Shown in pieces: positions 1-7,466 of a stretch of DNA of 16,376 bases. Source of the DNA: RGIG5612 sp963599255. Lineage in GTDB: Bacteria > Bacillota > Clostridia > Lachnospirales > Lachnospiraceae. The stretch is from assembly GCA_963599255.1 (NCBI GenBank), contig CAVBWS010000044.1, positions 1 through 16,376 of the forward strand. Reading direction: 5' to 3'. Below the pieces are notes generated by a model that did no database searches, was not told where the DNA came from, and was given only the letters and a program-made list of their open reading frames with translations. The first letter of the stretch is position 1. The number at the start of each line of letters is the position of its first letter. Made by a program: the position numbers and the translations under genes.

Positions 1-50
1 AGCAAGCTTGTGTAGCTGCACATCCGCTGTCCGGGACTTTTATAACACAT

Positions 51-100
51 CAGCGTAGGCGTTTTCGAGCAGTGGGCTGCAACGCCGAGGTTCACGGCAC
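51..100. repeat. Degenerate copy of a palindromic intergenic repeat, downstream of amtB-glnK
   Basis: These 50 bases match 2132-2179 at about 44 positions, including the shared blocks GGCGTTTTCGA and ACGCCGAGGTTCACGGCAC. The left flank also shares CCGGGAC with the left arm of the other copy, but most of that arm is missing or changed here, so the long hairpin of copy 2 is only partly conserved. It lies about 40 bases past the stop codon of the minus-strand amtB-glnK gene, where a terminator or mRNA 3' end would be. No protein-coding gene is supported in bases 1-137. The function is unknown; a 3'-end processing or stabilising element is one possibility. Confidence 0.7.
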
Positions 101-137
101 GTCACAGCTAGCTTTCATTTATAGACAAGCATGTTCT

Positions 138-1883
138 TTATTCAACATCCTGCAGTGCTGCGAAATCTTCCTCGCCGGTTCTGATCTTAACAACCTTAGT
201 TACAGGGTATACGAAGATCTTGCCATCGCCGATGTGACCTGTGTACAGAGCCTTCTTAGCAGCCTCTATAACCACATCTACCGGGATCTTGCTTACAACA
301 ACTTCAACCTTAACCTTAGGCAGAAGCGTTACATCCATTTCAACTCCACGGTACTTCTCGCCGGCACCCTTCTGGATACCACAGCCCATTACCTGAGTTA
401 CTGTCATACCGGTTACACCGATATCATTCATTGCTTTCTTAAGTACATCGTACTTGTTAAGTCTTGAGATAATAACTACTTTATTGATACCTGTTTCAAC
501 TGCTGTATTTGTGGTTACAACAGGAACGGATGCATCCTTCTTGTACTGCGGAGCATTCTCGTAGCTCTCAGTTCCAAGGCTTGTATTATCATTAACATCC
601 ATTGTCATAGTGTTAGAAATATCCATGATACTGAATCCTGCATATGCACTTGGAAGGCCATGCTCTGTCTGATCCAGACCGATGATCTCTTCTCTTTCTT
701 CAACACGAAGACCCAGAGTTTTCTTAATGATCACAAATGCTATTGTAATCGTAACTGCCGTCCATGCTGCTACTGAAACAAATCCTAATGCCTGAAGTCC
801 TAACTGTTTGAATCCGCCGCCATAGAACAGACCTGCGATCTCATTTCCAGGAACAGCCGGATCTGAGAACAGACCAACTGCAAATGTTCCCCAGATACCG
901 TTTAAGCAGTGAACTGCAACTGCACCAACAGGATCATCAACATGAAGCTTGAAGTCAAGAAGCCATACGCCAAATACTACTAAGAGTCCTGATACAGCAC
1001 CGATAATAGCTGCGCCCAGGCAGTTTACAGTATCGCAAGGAGCGGTTACTCCGACAAGACCTGCAAGGGATGCGTTAAGGCACATCGAGATATCAGGCTT
1101 GCCATACTTGATCCATGTGAAGATCATACATACTACAGTTGCTACTGCAGGAGCTACAGTTGTTGTAAGGAATACTGATCCTAACTGTTCAACCGATTTA
1201 CATGCAGCACCGTTGAATCCGTACCAGCCAAACCACAGAATGAATACACCGAGTGCACCAAGTGCAATGTTATGGCCAGGGAAGGCATTAACCTTAGTGA
1301 TCTTGCCTGCGCTGTTTTTAACATATTTTCCGATACGAGGTCCCAACATTGCGGCACCGATCAGGGCACAGATACCACCAACCATGTGGATACATGTTGA
1401 ACCGGCAAAATCATGGAAGCCTAACTGTGATAACCAGCCGCCGCCCCAGATCCAGTGAGCTTCAACCGGGTAAATAATTGCTGAAATAACTGCTGAATAT
1501 ACGCAGTATGAGATAAATCTGGTTCTTTCAGCCATAGCACCTGAAACAATAGTAGCTGCTGTCGCACAGAATACCAGGTTGAATACGAAGTTAGACCAGT
1601 CAAAATTTGCATAATCCGTGAAAATGTCAAATCCCGGCTTTCCGATGATACCTACAACATCCTCACCGAATAACAATCCGAAACCTAAAACAATAAATAC
1701 AATTGTTCCGATGCAGAAGTCCATCAGGTTCTTCATTATGATGTTGCCTGTGTTTTTGGCTCTGGTAAAACCAGCCTCAACCATGGCAAATCCTGCCTGC
1801 ATCCAGAATACCAATGCGGCACCTATCAGGAACCACACGCTGAAAACTTGGCTGTTAACAGCACTGTAAATTTCTTCCAACAT
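138..1883 (-). CDS. amtB: Ammonium channel AmtB fused to a C-terminal PII (GlnK-like) domain
   Basis: A 581-residue membrane protein that should carry ammonium across the cytoplasmic membrane and carries its own PII signalling domain. Residues 1-400 form the Amt/Rh channel with many hydrophobic helices. The twin pore histidines appear to be H166 (in GSTCIHMVGG) and H325 (in AVHCLNG), with Asp158 just before the first. A typical Amt end motif, GLDQTEHGLPSAY, lies at 402-414. A polar linker (about 415-465) leads to a PII domain at about 467-570. This has Gln504 and Lys523 at the positions that bind Mg-ATP and 2-oxoglutarate, a B-loop TGHIGDGKIFV and a C-loop KIRTGE. Tyr46 is kept (Y511), but the residue at the uridylylated Tyr51 position is Met516, so control by GlnD-type uridylylation is unlikely. 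Start ATG follows AAAGGAAGG. The gene has its own promoter and a structured leader. Amt-PII fusions are known in Clostridia; here the channel would be gated in cis by ATP/ADP/2-oxoglutarate (inference). Confidence 0.95.
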   Translation of the reverse strand: MLEEIYSAVNSQVFSVWFLIGAALVFWMQAGFAMVEAGFTRAKNTGNIIMKNLMDFCIGTIVFIVLGFGLLFGEDVVGIIGKPGFDIFTDYANFDWSNFVFNLVFCATAATIVSGAMAERTRFISYCVYSAVISAIIYPVEAHWIWGGGWLSQLGFHDFAGSTCIHMVGGICALIGAAMLGPRIGKYVKNSAGKITKVNAFPGHNIALGALGVFILWFGWYGFNGAACKSVEQLGSVFLTTTVAPAVATVVCMIFTWIKYGKPDISMCLNASLAGLVGVTAPCDTVNCLGAAIIGAVSGLLVVFGVWLLDFKLHVDDPVGAVAVHCLNGIWGTFAVGLFSDPAVPGNEIAGLFYGGGFKQLGLQALGFVSVAAWTAVTITIAFVIIKKTLGLRVEEREEIIGLDQTEHGLPSAYAGFSIMDISNTMTMDVNDNTSLGTESYENAPQYKKDASVPVVTTNTAVETGINKVVIISRLNKYDVLKKAMNDIGVTGMTVTQVMGCGIQKGAGEKYRGVEMDVTLLPKVKVEVVVSKIPVDVVIEAAKKALYTGHIGDGKIFVYPVTKVVKIRTGEEDFAALQDVE

Positions 1884-1957
1884 AATTATTACCTTCCTTT
1901 GTAAGTTGTTATATCTGCTCCTTGTTGGGGACTCAGAATAGTTACCTTTTTATAGGC

Positions 1958-2002
1958 AAAGGCGTACACTTCGGACCTTTCCGAAATGTACGCCTTTGTA
2001 CA
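1958..2002 (-). promoter_or_regulatory. Tandem hexaloop hairpins (ANTAR target-like) with a competing long hairpin in the amtB leader
   Basis: Read on the minus strand, the leader RNA contains hairpin P1, UGUAC-AAAGGC-GUACA (2002-1987). With no gap it is followed by P2, UUUCGG-AAAGGU-CCGAAG (1986-1969; one U-G pair). Both loops are six bases with A at position 1 and G at position 4, the known recognition signature of ANTAR proteins such as EutV. An alternative fold pairs AAAGGCGUACA (1997-1987) with UGUACGCCUUU (1968-1958), carrying P2 at its tip. That takes the loop and 3' side of P1, so the two folds exclude each other. The base of the long hairpin is followed by GCCUAU with only a short U-run, so it is a weak terminator at best. 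The likely trans-acting partner is the ANTAR protein at 7467-8054 (inference). Confidence 0.75.
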
Positions 2003-2048
2003 AAAACATTATTTATGATTCATGAATGGTTTTCCCGGCCTTACATGA

Positions 2049-2076
2049 ATTGTATTTTCGACATATAATCTATCAA
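2049..2076 (-). promoter_or_regulatory. Promoter of amtB-glnK
   Basis: On the minus strand a -35 box TTGATA (2076-2071) is followed after 16 bases by a -10 box TACAAT (2054-2049). Transcription would start near 2041, giving a leader of about 160 bases that contains the hexaloop hairpins. It lies between the palindromic repeat behind asnB and the amtB leader, so amtB can be made independently of glnN-asnB. An inverted repeat ATTCATG/CATGAAT spans the expected start region (2050-2018); whether it is a binding site is unclear. Confidence 0.65.
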
Positions 2077-2093
2077 GTGTTCAAGGATTGCCA

Positions 2094-2182
2094 TGTGTGC
2101 CGGGACGGCGCAGCAACTGTGAGAAAACAATCAGCGAAGGCGTTTTCGAACAGTTGCTGCACGCCGAGGTTCACGGCACACA
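2094..2182. repeat. Long palindromic intergenic repeat behind asnB; probable 3'-end hairpin
   Basis: A nested palindrome of 89 bases. The outer arms are TGTGTGCCG (2094-2102) and CGGCACACA (2174-2182). The middle arms are GCAGCAACTG (2110-2119) and CAGTTGCTGC (2151-2160), and the inner arms are GAAAAC (2123-2128) and GTTTTC (2142-2147), separated from the middle arms by three unpaired bases on each side. The right half is shared with 51-100. It begins about 20 bases past the asnB stop codon and has no U-tract on either strand. It may act as a Rho-independent-like roadblock, an mRNA-stabilising hairpin or a nonautonomous repeat; the sequence does not decide. Confidence 0.75.
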
Positions 2183-2202
2183 CGTCCAACCTGTATGAAA
2201 GC

Positions 2203-3783
2203 TTATTTGCCGCTGTCACCATAGTTCGACAGAACCCTGGCTGAAGGATCATTTACATTGCATCCTTCCCACTCTTTATTAGGCATCCAGAAATCTACTA
2301 TCATTTCAGCCTGACCAGGATAATATTTCTCAAATATCTCCCTGTACAGAAGTGATTCCTTGGTAAATGGCTGCGCATGTGTATATTTCTTGCGCTTTTC
2401 TTCAAACTCTGCGTCGGTGTAGCAGCTTTCTGCATATTCCTTGAGATCGTCCACCATGGAATGTCCTACTGCATCTGAGAAGGCTGCCTTCTCTCTCATG
2501 AGGATCTCTTCCGGCAGGTAATCGCCTTCAAATGCATGTCTTAATAAATATTTGCCCTTATTATAAGTATTGATCTTCTTAGCAGGATCTATGGACATAA
2601 CATATGACGCAAAATCCAGATCACCGAATGGAACTCTCGCCTCAAGTGAATTAACTGATATACATCTGTCCGCACGGAGCACATCGTACATATACAGCTC
2701 TCTGATCCTCTTTACAGCTTCCTGTTGGAAAGCCTCAGCTGATGGGGCAAAGTCTGTATATTTGTATCCGAAGAGCTCATCTGATATCTCGCCTGTCAGC
2801 AGTACCTTGATATCTGTAGTCTCATGAATAGCCTTGCATACCAGATACATACCGATGGAAGCTCTGATAGTAGTGATATCATATGTTCCCAGCATGGCGA
2901 TAACCGGCTCAAGTGCTGCTATTACATCATCTCTGGAGATAATAACCTCTGTATGCTCACTGCCTATATAATCGGCAACGATCCTTGCATATTTAAGGTC
3001 AATAGCATCAATATCCATACCTATTGCAAATGTCCTGATAGGCTTAGAGCTGGCCTTGGCTGCTACTGCACATACAAGGGATGAGTCAAGTCCGCCGGAT
3101 AAGAGAAATCCTACCTTAGAGTCAGATACCAATCTCTTAACGATTCCGGCTGTCAGCTTATCATGGATGTTCTTGCAGATCGTCTCCAGGTCATCTGTTG
3201 CGACTTCCTTAACCTCTGTGATATCACGATACTGAATGAACTGACCATCCTTGTAATAATGTCCGGGAGGAAATGCGATTATCTTATCGCATATTCCCAC
3301 CAGGTTTTTCGCTTCGCTGGCAAATAATATGGCACCTTCACTGTCGTATCCGTAGAACAGCGGTCTGATTCCGATCGGATCTCTTGCAGCTATGTACTCA
3401 TGTGTCCTGTTGTCAAATATTATGCAGGCAAACTCGGCATCTAACTTCTCGAACATATCAACGCCGTATTCGAAATACATAGGAAGCAGTATCTCACAGT
3501 CCGAATCGCTCTTGAATGAATATCCCTTAGCCATCAGGTCATTTTTTAATGCTTCAAATCCATATATCTCGCCATTGCATACCACATAACTTCCGTTAAG
3601 TTCAAATGGCTGCATACCTGCTTCGGTAAGTCCCATTATTGACAGTCTGTTAAATCCCAGAAATCCATATCCCGTATCAATTGTTCTGGTCATGTCAGGA
3701 CCTCTGGAGGCTGTCTTGGCCAATGCCTCATTGAATTTATCTAATGCAGCATCCTTACTGCACCATCCCATTATTGAACACAT
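2203..3783 (-). CDS. asnB: Glutamine-hydrolysing asparagine synthase (AsnB type)
   Basis: A 526-residue cytosolic enzyme making asparagine from aspartate, ATP and glutamine amide nitrogen. The N-terminal class II glutaminase domain (about 2-190) begins MCSIMG, so Cys2 becomes the N-terminal nucleophile after Met removal. CNGEIYG (69-75) and SDSDCE (92-97) are the usual glutamine-binding segments. The C-terminal synthetase domain has the ATP pyrophosphatase loop SGGLDSS (229-235) and GEISDELFG (331-339), then RADRCISVNSLEARVPF, the usual aspartyl-AMP binding region. The length is close to that of E. coli AsnB (554), so the gene looks intact. Start ATG at 3783 has AAAGGGG upstream. It begins 27 bases after the glnN stop with no promoter visible between, so it should be the second gene of a glnN-asnB operon and share the glnN leader control. 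This couples glutamine synthesis to one of its users. Confidence 0.95.
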   Translation of the reverse strand: MCSIMGWCSKDAALDKFNEALAKTASRGPDMTRTIDTGYGFLGFNRLSIMGLTEAGMQPFELNGSYVVCNGEIYGFEALKNDLMAKGYSFKSDSDCEILLPMYFEYGVDMFEKLDAEFACIIFDNRTHEYIAARDPIGIRPLFYGYDSEGAILFASEAKNLVGICDKIIAFPPGHYYKDGQFIQYRDITEVKEVATDDLETICKNIHDKLTAGIVKRLVSDSKVGFLLSGGLDSSLVCAVAAKASSKPIRTFAIGMDIDAIDLKYARIVADYIGSEHTEVIISRDDVIAALEPVIAMLGTYDITTIRASIGMYLVCKAIHETTDIKVLLTGEISDELFGYKYTDFAPSAEAFQQEAVKRIRELYMYDVLRADRCISVNSLEARVPFGDLDFASYVMSIDPAKKINTYNKGKYLLRHAFEGDYLPEEILMREKAAFSDAVGHSMVDDLKEYAESCYTDAEFEEKRKKYTHAQPFTKESLLYREIFEKYYPGQAEMIVDFWMPNKEWEGCNVNDPSARVLSNYGDSGK

Positions 3784-3810
3784 GTTATTATCTGCCCCTT
3801 TATCATGTAT

Positions 3811-5907
3811 TTATCTTACTCCAAACAACAGCTCGCCATATGTAGGGAATGGCCAGTAATCCTTGGAAGTAACTGTTTCTGCTTCATCGCATGCTGCACG
3901 AAGCTCTGCCATCTTAGGTAAGATACTGTCTCTTACTGTCTCTGCCTTAGTCTTAGCATCTGAGATCTCCTCAAGACTGATAATTGCTTTCTCCAGGCAT
4001 TCTGTTCTCTCGTCGATCGCATCTGTAAGTGCTGAAAGCTTCTCAACCAGCTTAGTCTCAGCTCTGCATGCTATGCTTGGTGATATAGCCTTCTTAGCTG
4101 ATACTCTTGATGCAACTGAAGCTGTATAACTCTCAACTGCCGGCAGGATTCCTCTTCTTGCCATATTAGCCATGGTAGTTGCTTCGATATCGATAACTGT
4201 ATTGTAGTTCTCGTAAGCGATCTCGGCACGAGACTCGATCTCAACCTCATTGTAAACGTGCTGGTGAGTCAGCATATCTTTGTTTTTCTTAAGAAGAAGT
4301 GCCGGTATAGCATCCGGAGTAGTTCTGAGATTCAGAAGACCTCTCTCCTTAGTAGCTGTCTCGATCCATGAATCATCATAACCATTTCCGTTGAAGAGAA
4401 TCCTCTTATGCTCAATGATGGTCTGCTTGATCAGATCATGCATTGCTGTCTCGAAGTCCTCTGCACCTTCCAGTTTATCAGCAAATTCTTCAAGTACCTG
4501 TGCAGTTGCTGCATTTAACATAGTGTTGCAGTCTGCAATTGAGTTAGATGATCCTAACATACGGAACTCAAACTTATTGCCGGTAAATGCAAATGGTGAT
4601 GTTCTGTTTCTGTCTGTTGTATCCTTAGGAAACTTAGGAATTACATCTGTTCCCAATTTCATAATTGTCTTTTCAACGCCTGCATAAGGTGAATCCGTCT
4701 CAATAGCTTCAAGGATGCCCTTAAGTTCATCACCGATAAAGATTGAGATAACTGCAGGTGGTGCCTCATTTGCACCAAGTCTGTGGTCATTGCCTGCTGT
4801 TGCAACACTGAGACGCAGCAGATCCTGATATTCATCAACAGCCTTGATAACTGCTACCAGGAAGAGCAGGAACTGTGCGTTCTCATATGGCGATTCGCCA
4901 GGGGAGAGGAGGTTTACACCTGTATCTGTTGCAATAGACCAGTTATTATGCTTACCTGATCCGTTAACGCCTGCAAATGGTTTCTCATGAAGCAGGCATA
5001 CCAGATCATGCTTTCTTGCAACCTTCTGCATAATCTCCATTGTTAACTGGTTGTGGTCGGTTGCTATATTAGTTGTCTCAAAAATAGGAGCTAATTCATG
5101 CTGTGCCGGTGCAACTTCGTTGTGTTCTGTCTTAGCGAAAACGCCCAGCTTCCAGAGTTCCTCATTCAGCTCATCCATGTAAGCCTGAACTCTTGGTTTG
5201 ATAACACCGAAGTAATGATCGTCAAGTTCCTGCCCCTTGGCCGGTTTAGCACCGAACAGCGTCCTTCCTGTGAAGATAAGGTCAGGTCTCTTATCAAATA
5301 CTTTCTTATCTACAAGGAAATATTCCTGTTCAGGACCAACTGATGTGGTAACTCTCTGTACATCTGTATTTCCGAATAATTTAAGAACTCTTAATGCCTG
5401 TTTATTGATTGCTTCCATGGAACGAAGAAGTGGTGTCTTCTTGTCTAATGCTTCTCCGCTGTATGAACAGAAAGCTGTCGGAATGCATAAAGTCTTTCCT
5501 TTAATAAATGCATATGATGTAGGATCCCATGCCGTATATCCTCTTGCCTCGAATGTAGCTCTGATACCTCCCGATGGGAAACTTGATGCATCAGGCTCGC
5601 CCTTGATCAGCTCCTTGCCTGAGAACTCCATGATAACGCCGCCGTCCGGTGACGGAGATATGAAGCTGTCGTGCTTTTCTGCGGTTATGCCTGTAAGAGG
5701 CTGGAACCAGTGTGTATAATGTGTTGCGCCTTTTTCAACTGCCCAGTCACGCATCGCAGAAGCAACTGCAGCTGCAATTGACGGGTCAAGAGGCTGACCT
5801 TTACGAATAGTCTGCTTCAGAGCTTTATAAGTCTTCTCAGAAAGTCTGGCCTTCATAACCCTCTCATCAAATACATTTGATCCAAAAATTTCAGGTACTG
5901 TTGACAT
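3811..5907 (-). CDS. glnN: Type III glutamine synthetase (GlnN)
   Basis: A 698-residue ATP-dependent glutamate-ammonia ligase of the large type III family, common in Bacteroides and Clostridia and distinct from the ~440-residue type I enzyme. The start chosen, MSTVPEIFG at 5907, has GAAAGGAAG eight bases upstream and gives the usual ~700-residue length. The frame stays open to 6087, but that extension runs through the leader terminator and promoter and its ATGs have no ribosome site. Family signatures are GPEQEYFLVDKK (191-202), NEVAPAQHELAP (263-274, metal ligands), FAGVNGSGKHNNWS (311-324), LGANEAPPAVIS (377-388) and RTSPFAFTGNKFEFRMLGSS (435-454). A helical C-terminal region (about 560-680) follows and the protein ends YGELLFGVR. 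asnB follows in the same operon. The gene is divergent from glnA, and its expression is probably attenuated in the leader. Confidence 0.95.
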   Translation of the reverse strand: MSTVPEIFGSNVFDERVMKARLSEKTYKALKQTIRKGQPLDPSIAAAVASAMRDWAVEKGATHYTHWFQPLTGITAEKHDSFISPSPDGGVIMEFSGKELIKGEPDASSFPSGGIRATFEARGYTAWDPTSYAFIKGKTLCIPTAFCSYSGEALDKKTPLLRSMEAINKQALRVLKLFGNTDVQRVTTSVGPEQEYFLVDKKVFDKRPDLIFTGRTLFGAKPAKGQELDDHYFGVIKPRVQAYMDELNEELWKLGVFAKTEHNEVAPAQHELAPIFETTNIATDHNQLTMEIMQKVARKHDLVCLLHEKPFAGVNGSGKHNNWSIATDTGVNLLSPGESPYENAQFLLFLVAVIKAVDEYQDLLRLSVATAGNDHRLGANEAPPAVISIFIGDELKGILEAIETDSPYAGVEKTIMKLGTDVIPKFPKDTTDRNRTSPFAFTGNKFEFRMLGSSNSIADCNTMLNAATAQVLEEFADKLEGAEDFETAMHDLIKQTIIEHKRILFNGNGYDDSWIETATKERGLLNLRTTPDAIPALLLKKNKDMLTHQHVYNEVEIESRAEIAYENYNTVIDIEATTMANMARRGILPAVESYTASVASRVSAKKAISPSIACRAETKLVEKLSALTDAIDERTECLEKAIISLEEISDAKTKAETVRDSILPKMAELRAACDEAETVTSKDYWPFPTYGELLFGVR

Positions 5908-5991
5908 ATTTGTTGCTTCCTTTCTATTTAATCTTTTATTCATTGTAATTACGACCATCTCTGCCAATGCCGGAACTATGCCGGTCATTGT

Positions 5992-6048
5992 AAAAATAAA
6001 AAAAGACAACGCCGTCAGGAACTTTCGATTCCTAAGACTTCGTTGTCT
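5992..6048 (-). terminator. Leader terminator (attenuator) upstream of glnN
   Basis: On the minus strand AGACAACG (6048-6041) pairs with CGUUGUCU (6011-6004). The stem continues inward through an AA/GG mismatch, GUC/GAC, a UU bulge and AGGAA/UUCCU, and is followed at once by a U-rich tract of seven U, A and five U (to 5992). This is a textbook intrinsic terminator placed between the glnN promoter and the glnN start codon, so it must be bypassed for glnN-asnB expression. Its 5' arm includes the stem and loop of hairpin P1 (6049-6034), so P1 and the terminator cannot form together. Confidence 0.88.
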
Positions 6049-6049
6049 C
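6017..6049 (-). promoter_or_regulatory. ANTAR target-like hairpin pair in the glnN leader
   Basis: The first hairpin, GAGAC-AACGAA-GUCUU (6049-6034), has a six-base loop with A1 and G4 and begins within about three bases of the predicted transcript start. The second hairpin follows with no gap: AGGAA-UCGAAAG-UUCCU (6033-6017). Its loop is seven bases (or five with a closing U-G pair), so it does not match the canonical hexaloop. The layout (P1, then P2 at the tip of the terminator) parallels the amtB and pyrG leaders. The candidate regulator is the ANTAR protein encoded at 7467-8054. Confidence 0.6.
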
Positions 6050-6058
6050 GATGGGCGT

Positions 6059-6087
6059 AATATATTCCCGCTTTCGGCAAATGTCAA
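6059..6087 (-). promoter_or_regulatory. Promoter of the glnN-asnB operon
   Basis: Minus strand: -35 TTGACA (6087-6082), a 17-base spacer and -10 TATATT (6064-6059), almost a consensus vegetative promoter. The start would fall near 6052, just before the P1 hairpin and the attenuator. A strong promoter followed by a strong terminator is the expected design where control is by antitermination. Confidence 0.85.
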
Positions 6088-6129
6088 GGACTTTTTTTAT
6101 TTTATTTGCCCAATTTCCCGAAAATGCAG

Positions 6130-6157
6130 TTGACTTTTTGTCATTTTCTGCAATAAT
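6130..6157 (+). promoter_or_regulatory. Promoter of glnA-nitR
   Basis: TTGACT (6130-6135) is followed after 16 bases by AATAAT (6152-6157), giving a start near 6165 and a short leader of about 40 bases. No hexaloop hairpin or terminator is visible in that leader, unlike the glnN, amtB and pyrG leaders. A short inverted repeat, TGAC-N5-GTCA, overlaps the -35 box and might be a repressor site. This promoter is back to back with that of glnN. Confidence 0.6.
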
Positions 6158-6206
6158 TTCTGCCAAAAGAGTCAATATTCGCCAGTGAAAAAGGAGTCTG
6201 AACCTC

Positions 6207-7418
6207 ATGAAATATACTAAAGAAGAAGTTATGCAATATGTGGAAATGGAAGATGTTAAGTTTATCCGTCTCGCCTTCTGTGATGTATTCGGCAAGATGA
6301 AGAATATCGCCATTCTTCCTGCAGAGCTTGAGCGTGCATTCAGGGACGGAATAGGAATTGACGCATCCGCTATCGCCGGATTCGGAGGAGATGTTAAATC
6401 AGATCTGTTCCTTCATCCGGACCCATCCACATTATCCTCCCTTCCGTGGCGTTCAGAAAACGGTAAGGTTGTCCGTATGTTCTGTACCATTACTTATCCG
6501 GACGGAAAAGCATTTGAATGTGATACTCGTGCAGTCCTTATTAATGCAGTTGAGTATGCCAGACGTTCAGGCATTTCCTTTTATTTCGGCTCAGAGATAG
6601 AATTCTATTTATTTAAAACAGATGAAGAAGGCAATCCTACCAGGATCCCTTATGATAATGCCAGCTATATGGATATAGCTCCCGATGACAAGGGTGAGAA
6701 TATCCGTCGTGAGATATGCCTTACCTTATCTCAGATGGGCATTCATCCTGAATGTTCTCATCATGAAGAGGGACCGGGTCAGAATGAGATTGACTTCAGA
6801 TATTCTGATCCGCTGACTGCTGCCGATAATGTTCTTACATTCAAGTCTGTTGTTTCTACTATAGTAGCCCGCTACGGACTTGCAGCAGAATTCTCGCCTA
6901 AGCCATTAAGCAATGCACCGGGAAGCGGACAGCATATAAATGTCTCCGTCGATGCACCGGCTGTCTCCCATGCTCTTAATTATGTAATTGCCGGAATCAT
7001 GGATAAGGTCTGTGATATCACAGCATTTCTTAACCCGTGCGAGGAATCATATTTGAGGCTCGGCAGCAATAAGGCGCCTAAATATGTATCATGGTCAACT
7101 GAGAATCGCTCGCAGCTTATAAGAATTCCTGCAGCACCTCATATGACGCCTCGTGCAGAATTAAGATCTCCAGATCCTACAGCCAATCCTTATCTGGCAT
7201 ATGCATTGATAATCTACGCCTGCATGTATGGCATTGAGAATAAACTTGCTCTTGCAGACAGCGCAGACTTCAATCTCTTCAATGCATCTGCAGAGGTTTT
7301 GTCGCAATTTCATCAGCTTCCGTCAACATATGACGAGGCTGCCAATGCCGCAGCTTTAAGCAGTTTTGTAAAAGAACACCTTCCTGCCGCTATTATAGAA
7401 TCATACTGCAGGAAATGA
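6207..7418 (+). CDS. glnA: Short, divergent type I glutamine synthetase family protein
   Basis: A 403-residue member of the type I glutamine synthetase family, about 40 residues shorter than B. subtilis GlnA. The usual metal and substrate motifs are present: SEIEF (E130, E132), HHEEGPGQNE (E187, E194), GSGQH (H243), NRSQLIRIP (300-308) and RAELRSPDPTANPYLA (316-331). Three things are odd. The flap motif normally GYEAP reads SNKAP, putting Lys289 where the catalytic flap Glu sits. The segment normally GFVRIEESD reads GFGGDVKSD, so the feedback-inhibition Arg is Gly. The C-terminal tail that clasps the two hexamer rings is absent, since the protein ends at IIESYCRK. It may still make glutamine, or may use another amine, or be regulatory; I cannot decide. 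Start ATG follows AAAAAGGAG. The ANTAR gene lies 48 bases downstream with no promoter visible between, so the two are probably co-transcribed. Confidence 0.88.
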   Translation: MKYTKEEVMQYVEMEDVKFIRLAFCDVFGKMKNIAILPAELERAFRDGIGIDASAIAGFGGDVKSDLFLHPDPSTLSSLPWRSENGKVVRMFCTITYPDGKAFECDTRAVLINAVEYARRSGISFYFGSEIEFYLFKTDEEGNPTRIPYDNASYMDIAPDDKGENIRREICLTLSQMGIHPECSHHEEGPGQNEIDFRYSDPLTAADNVLTFKSVVSTIVARYGLAAEFSPKPLSNAPGSGQHINVSVDAPAVSHALNYVIAGIMDKVCDITAFLNPCEESYLRLGSNKAPKYVSWSTENRSQLIRIPAAPHMTPRAELRSPDPTANPYLAYALIIYACMYGIENKLALADSADFNLFNASAEVLSQFHQLPSTYDEAANAAALSSFVKEHLPAAIIESYCRK

Positions 7419-7466
7419 TCGCAGCTCACCATATTACAATCATCACAGGGGAAAGGGGGTTTGTAT

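Noticed and set aside
72..467. Plus-strand open frame opposite the end of amtB-glnK
   Set aside because: It lies antisense to the PII domain, whose protein motifs are unmistakable; its translation resembles nothing and it has no ribosome site.
5908..6087. Possible 60-residue N-terminal extension of GlnN
   Set aside because: It runs through the promoter -35 region and the leader terminator, its internal ATGs have no ribosome site, and the 698-residue form with GAAAGGAAG upstream fits the family length.
6158..6206. ANTAR target in the glnA leader
   Set aside because: The leader is about 40 bases, with no hexaloop hairpin and no terminator.
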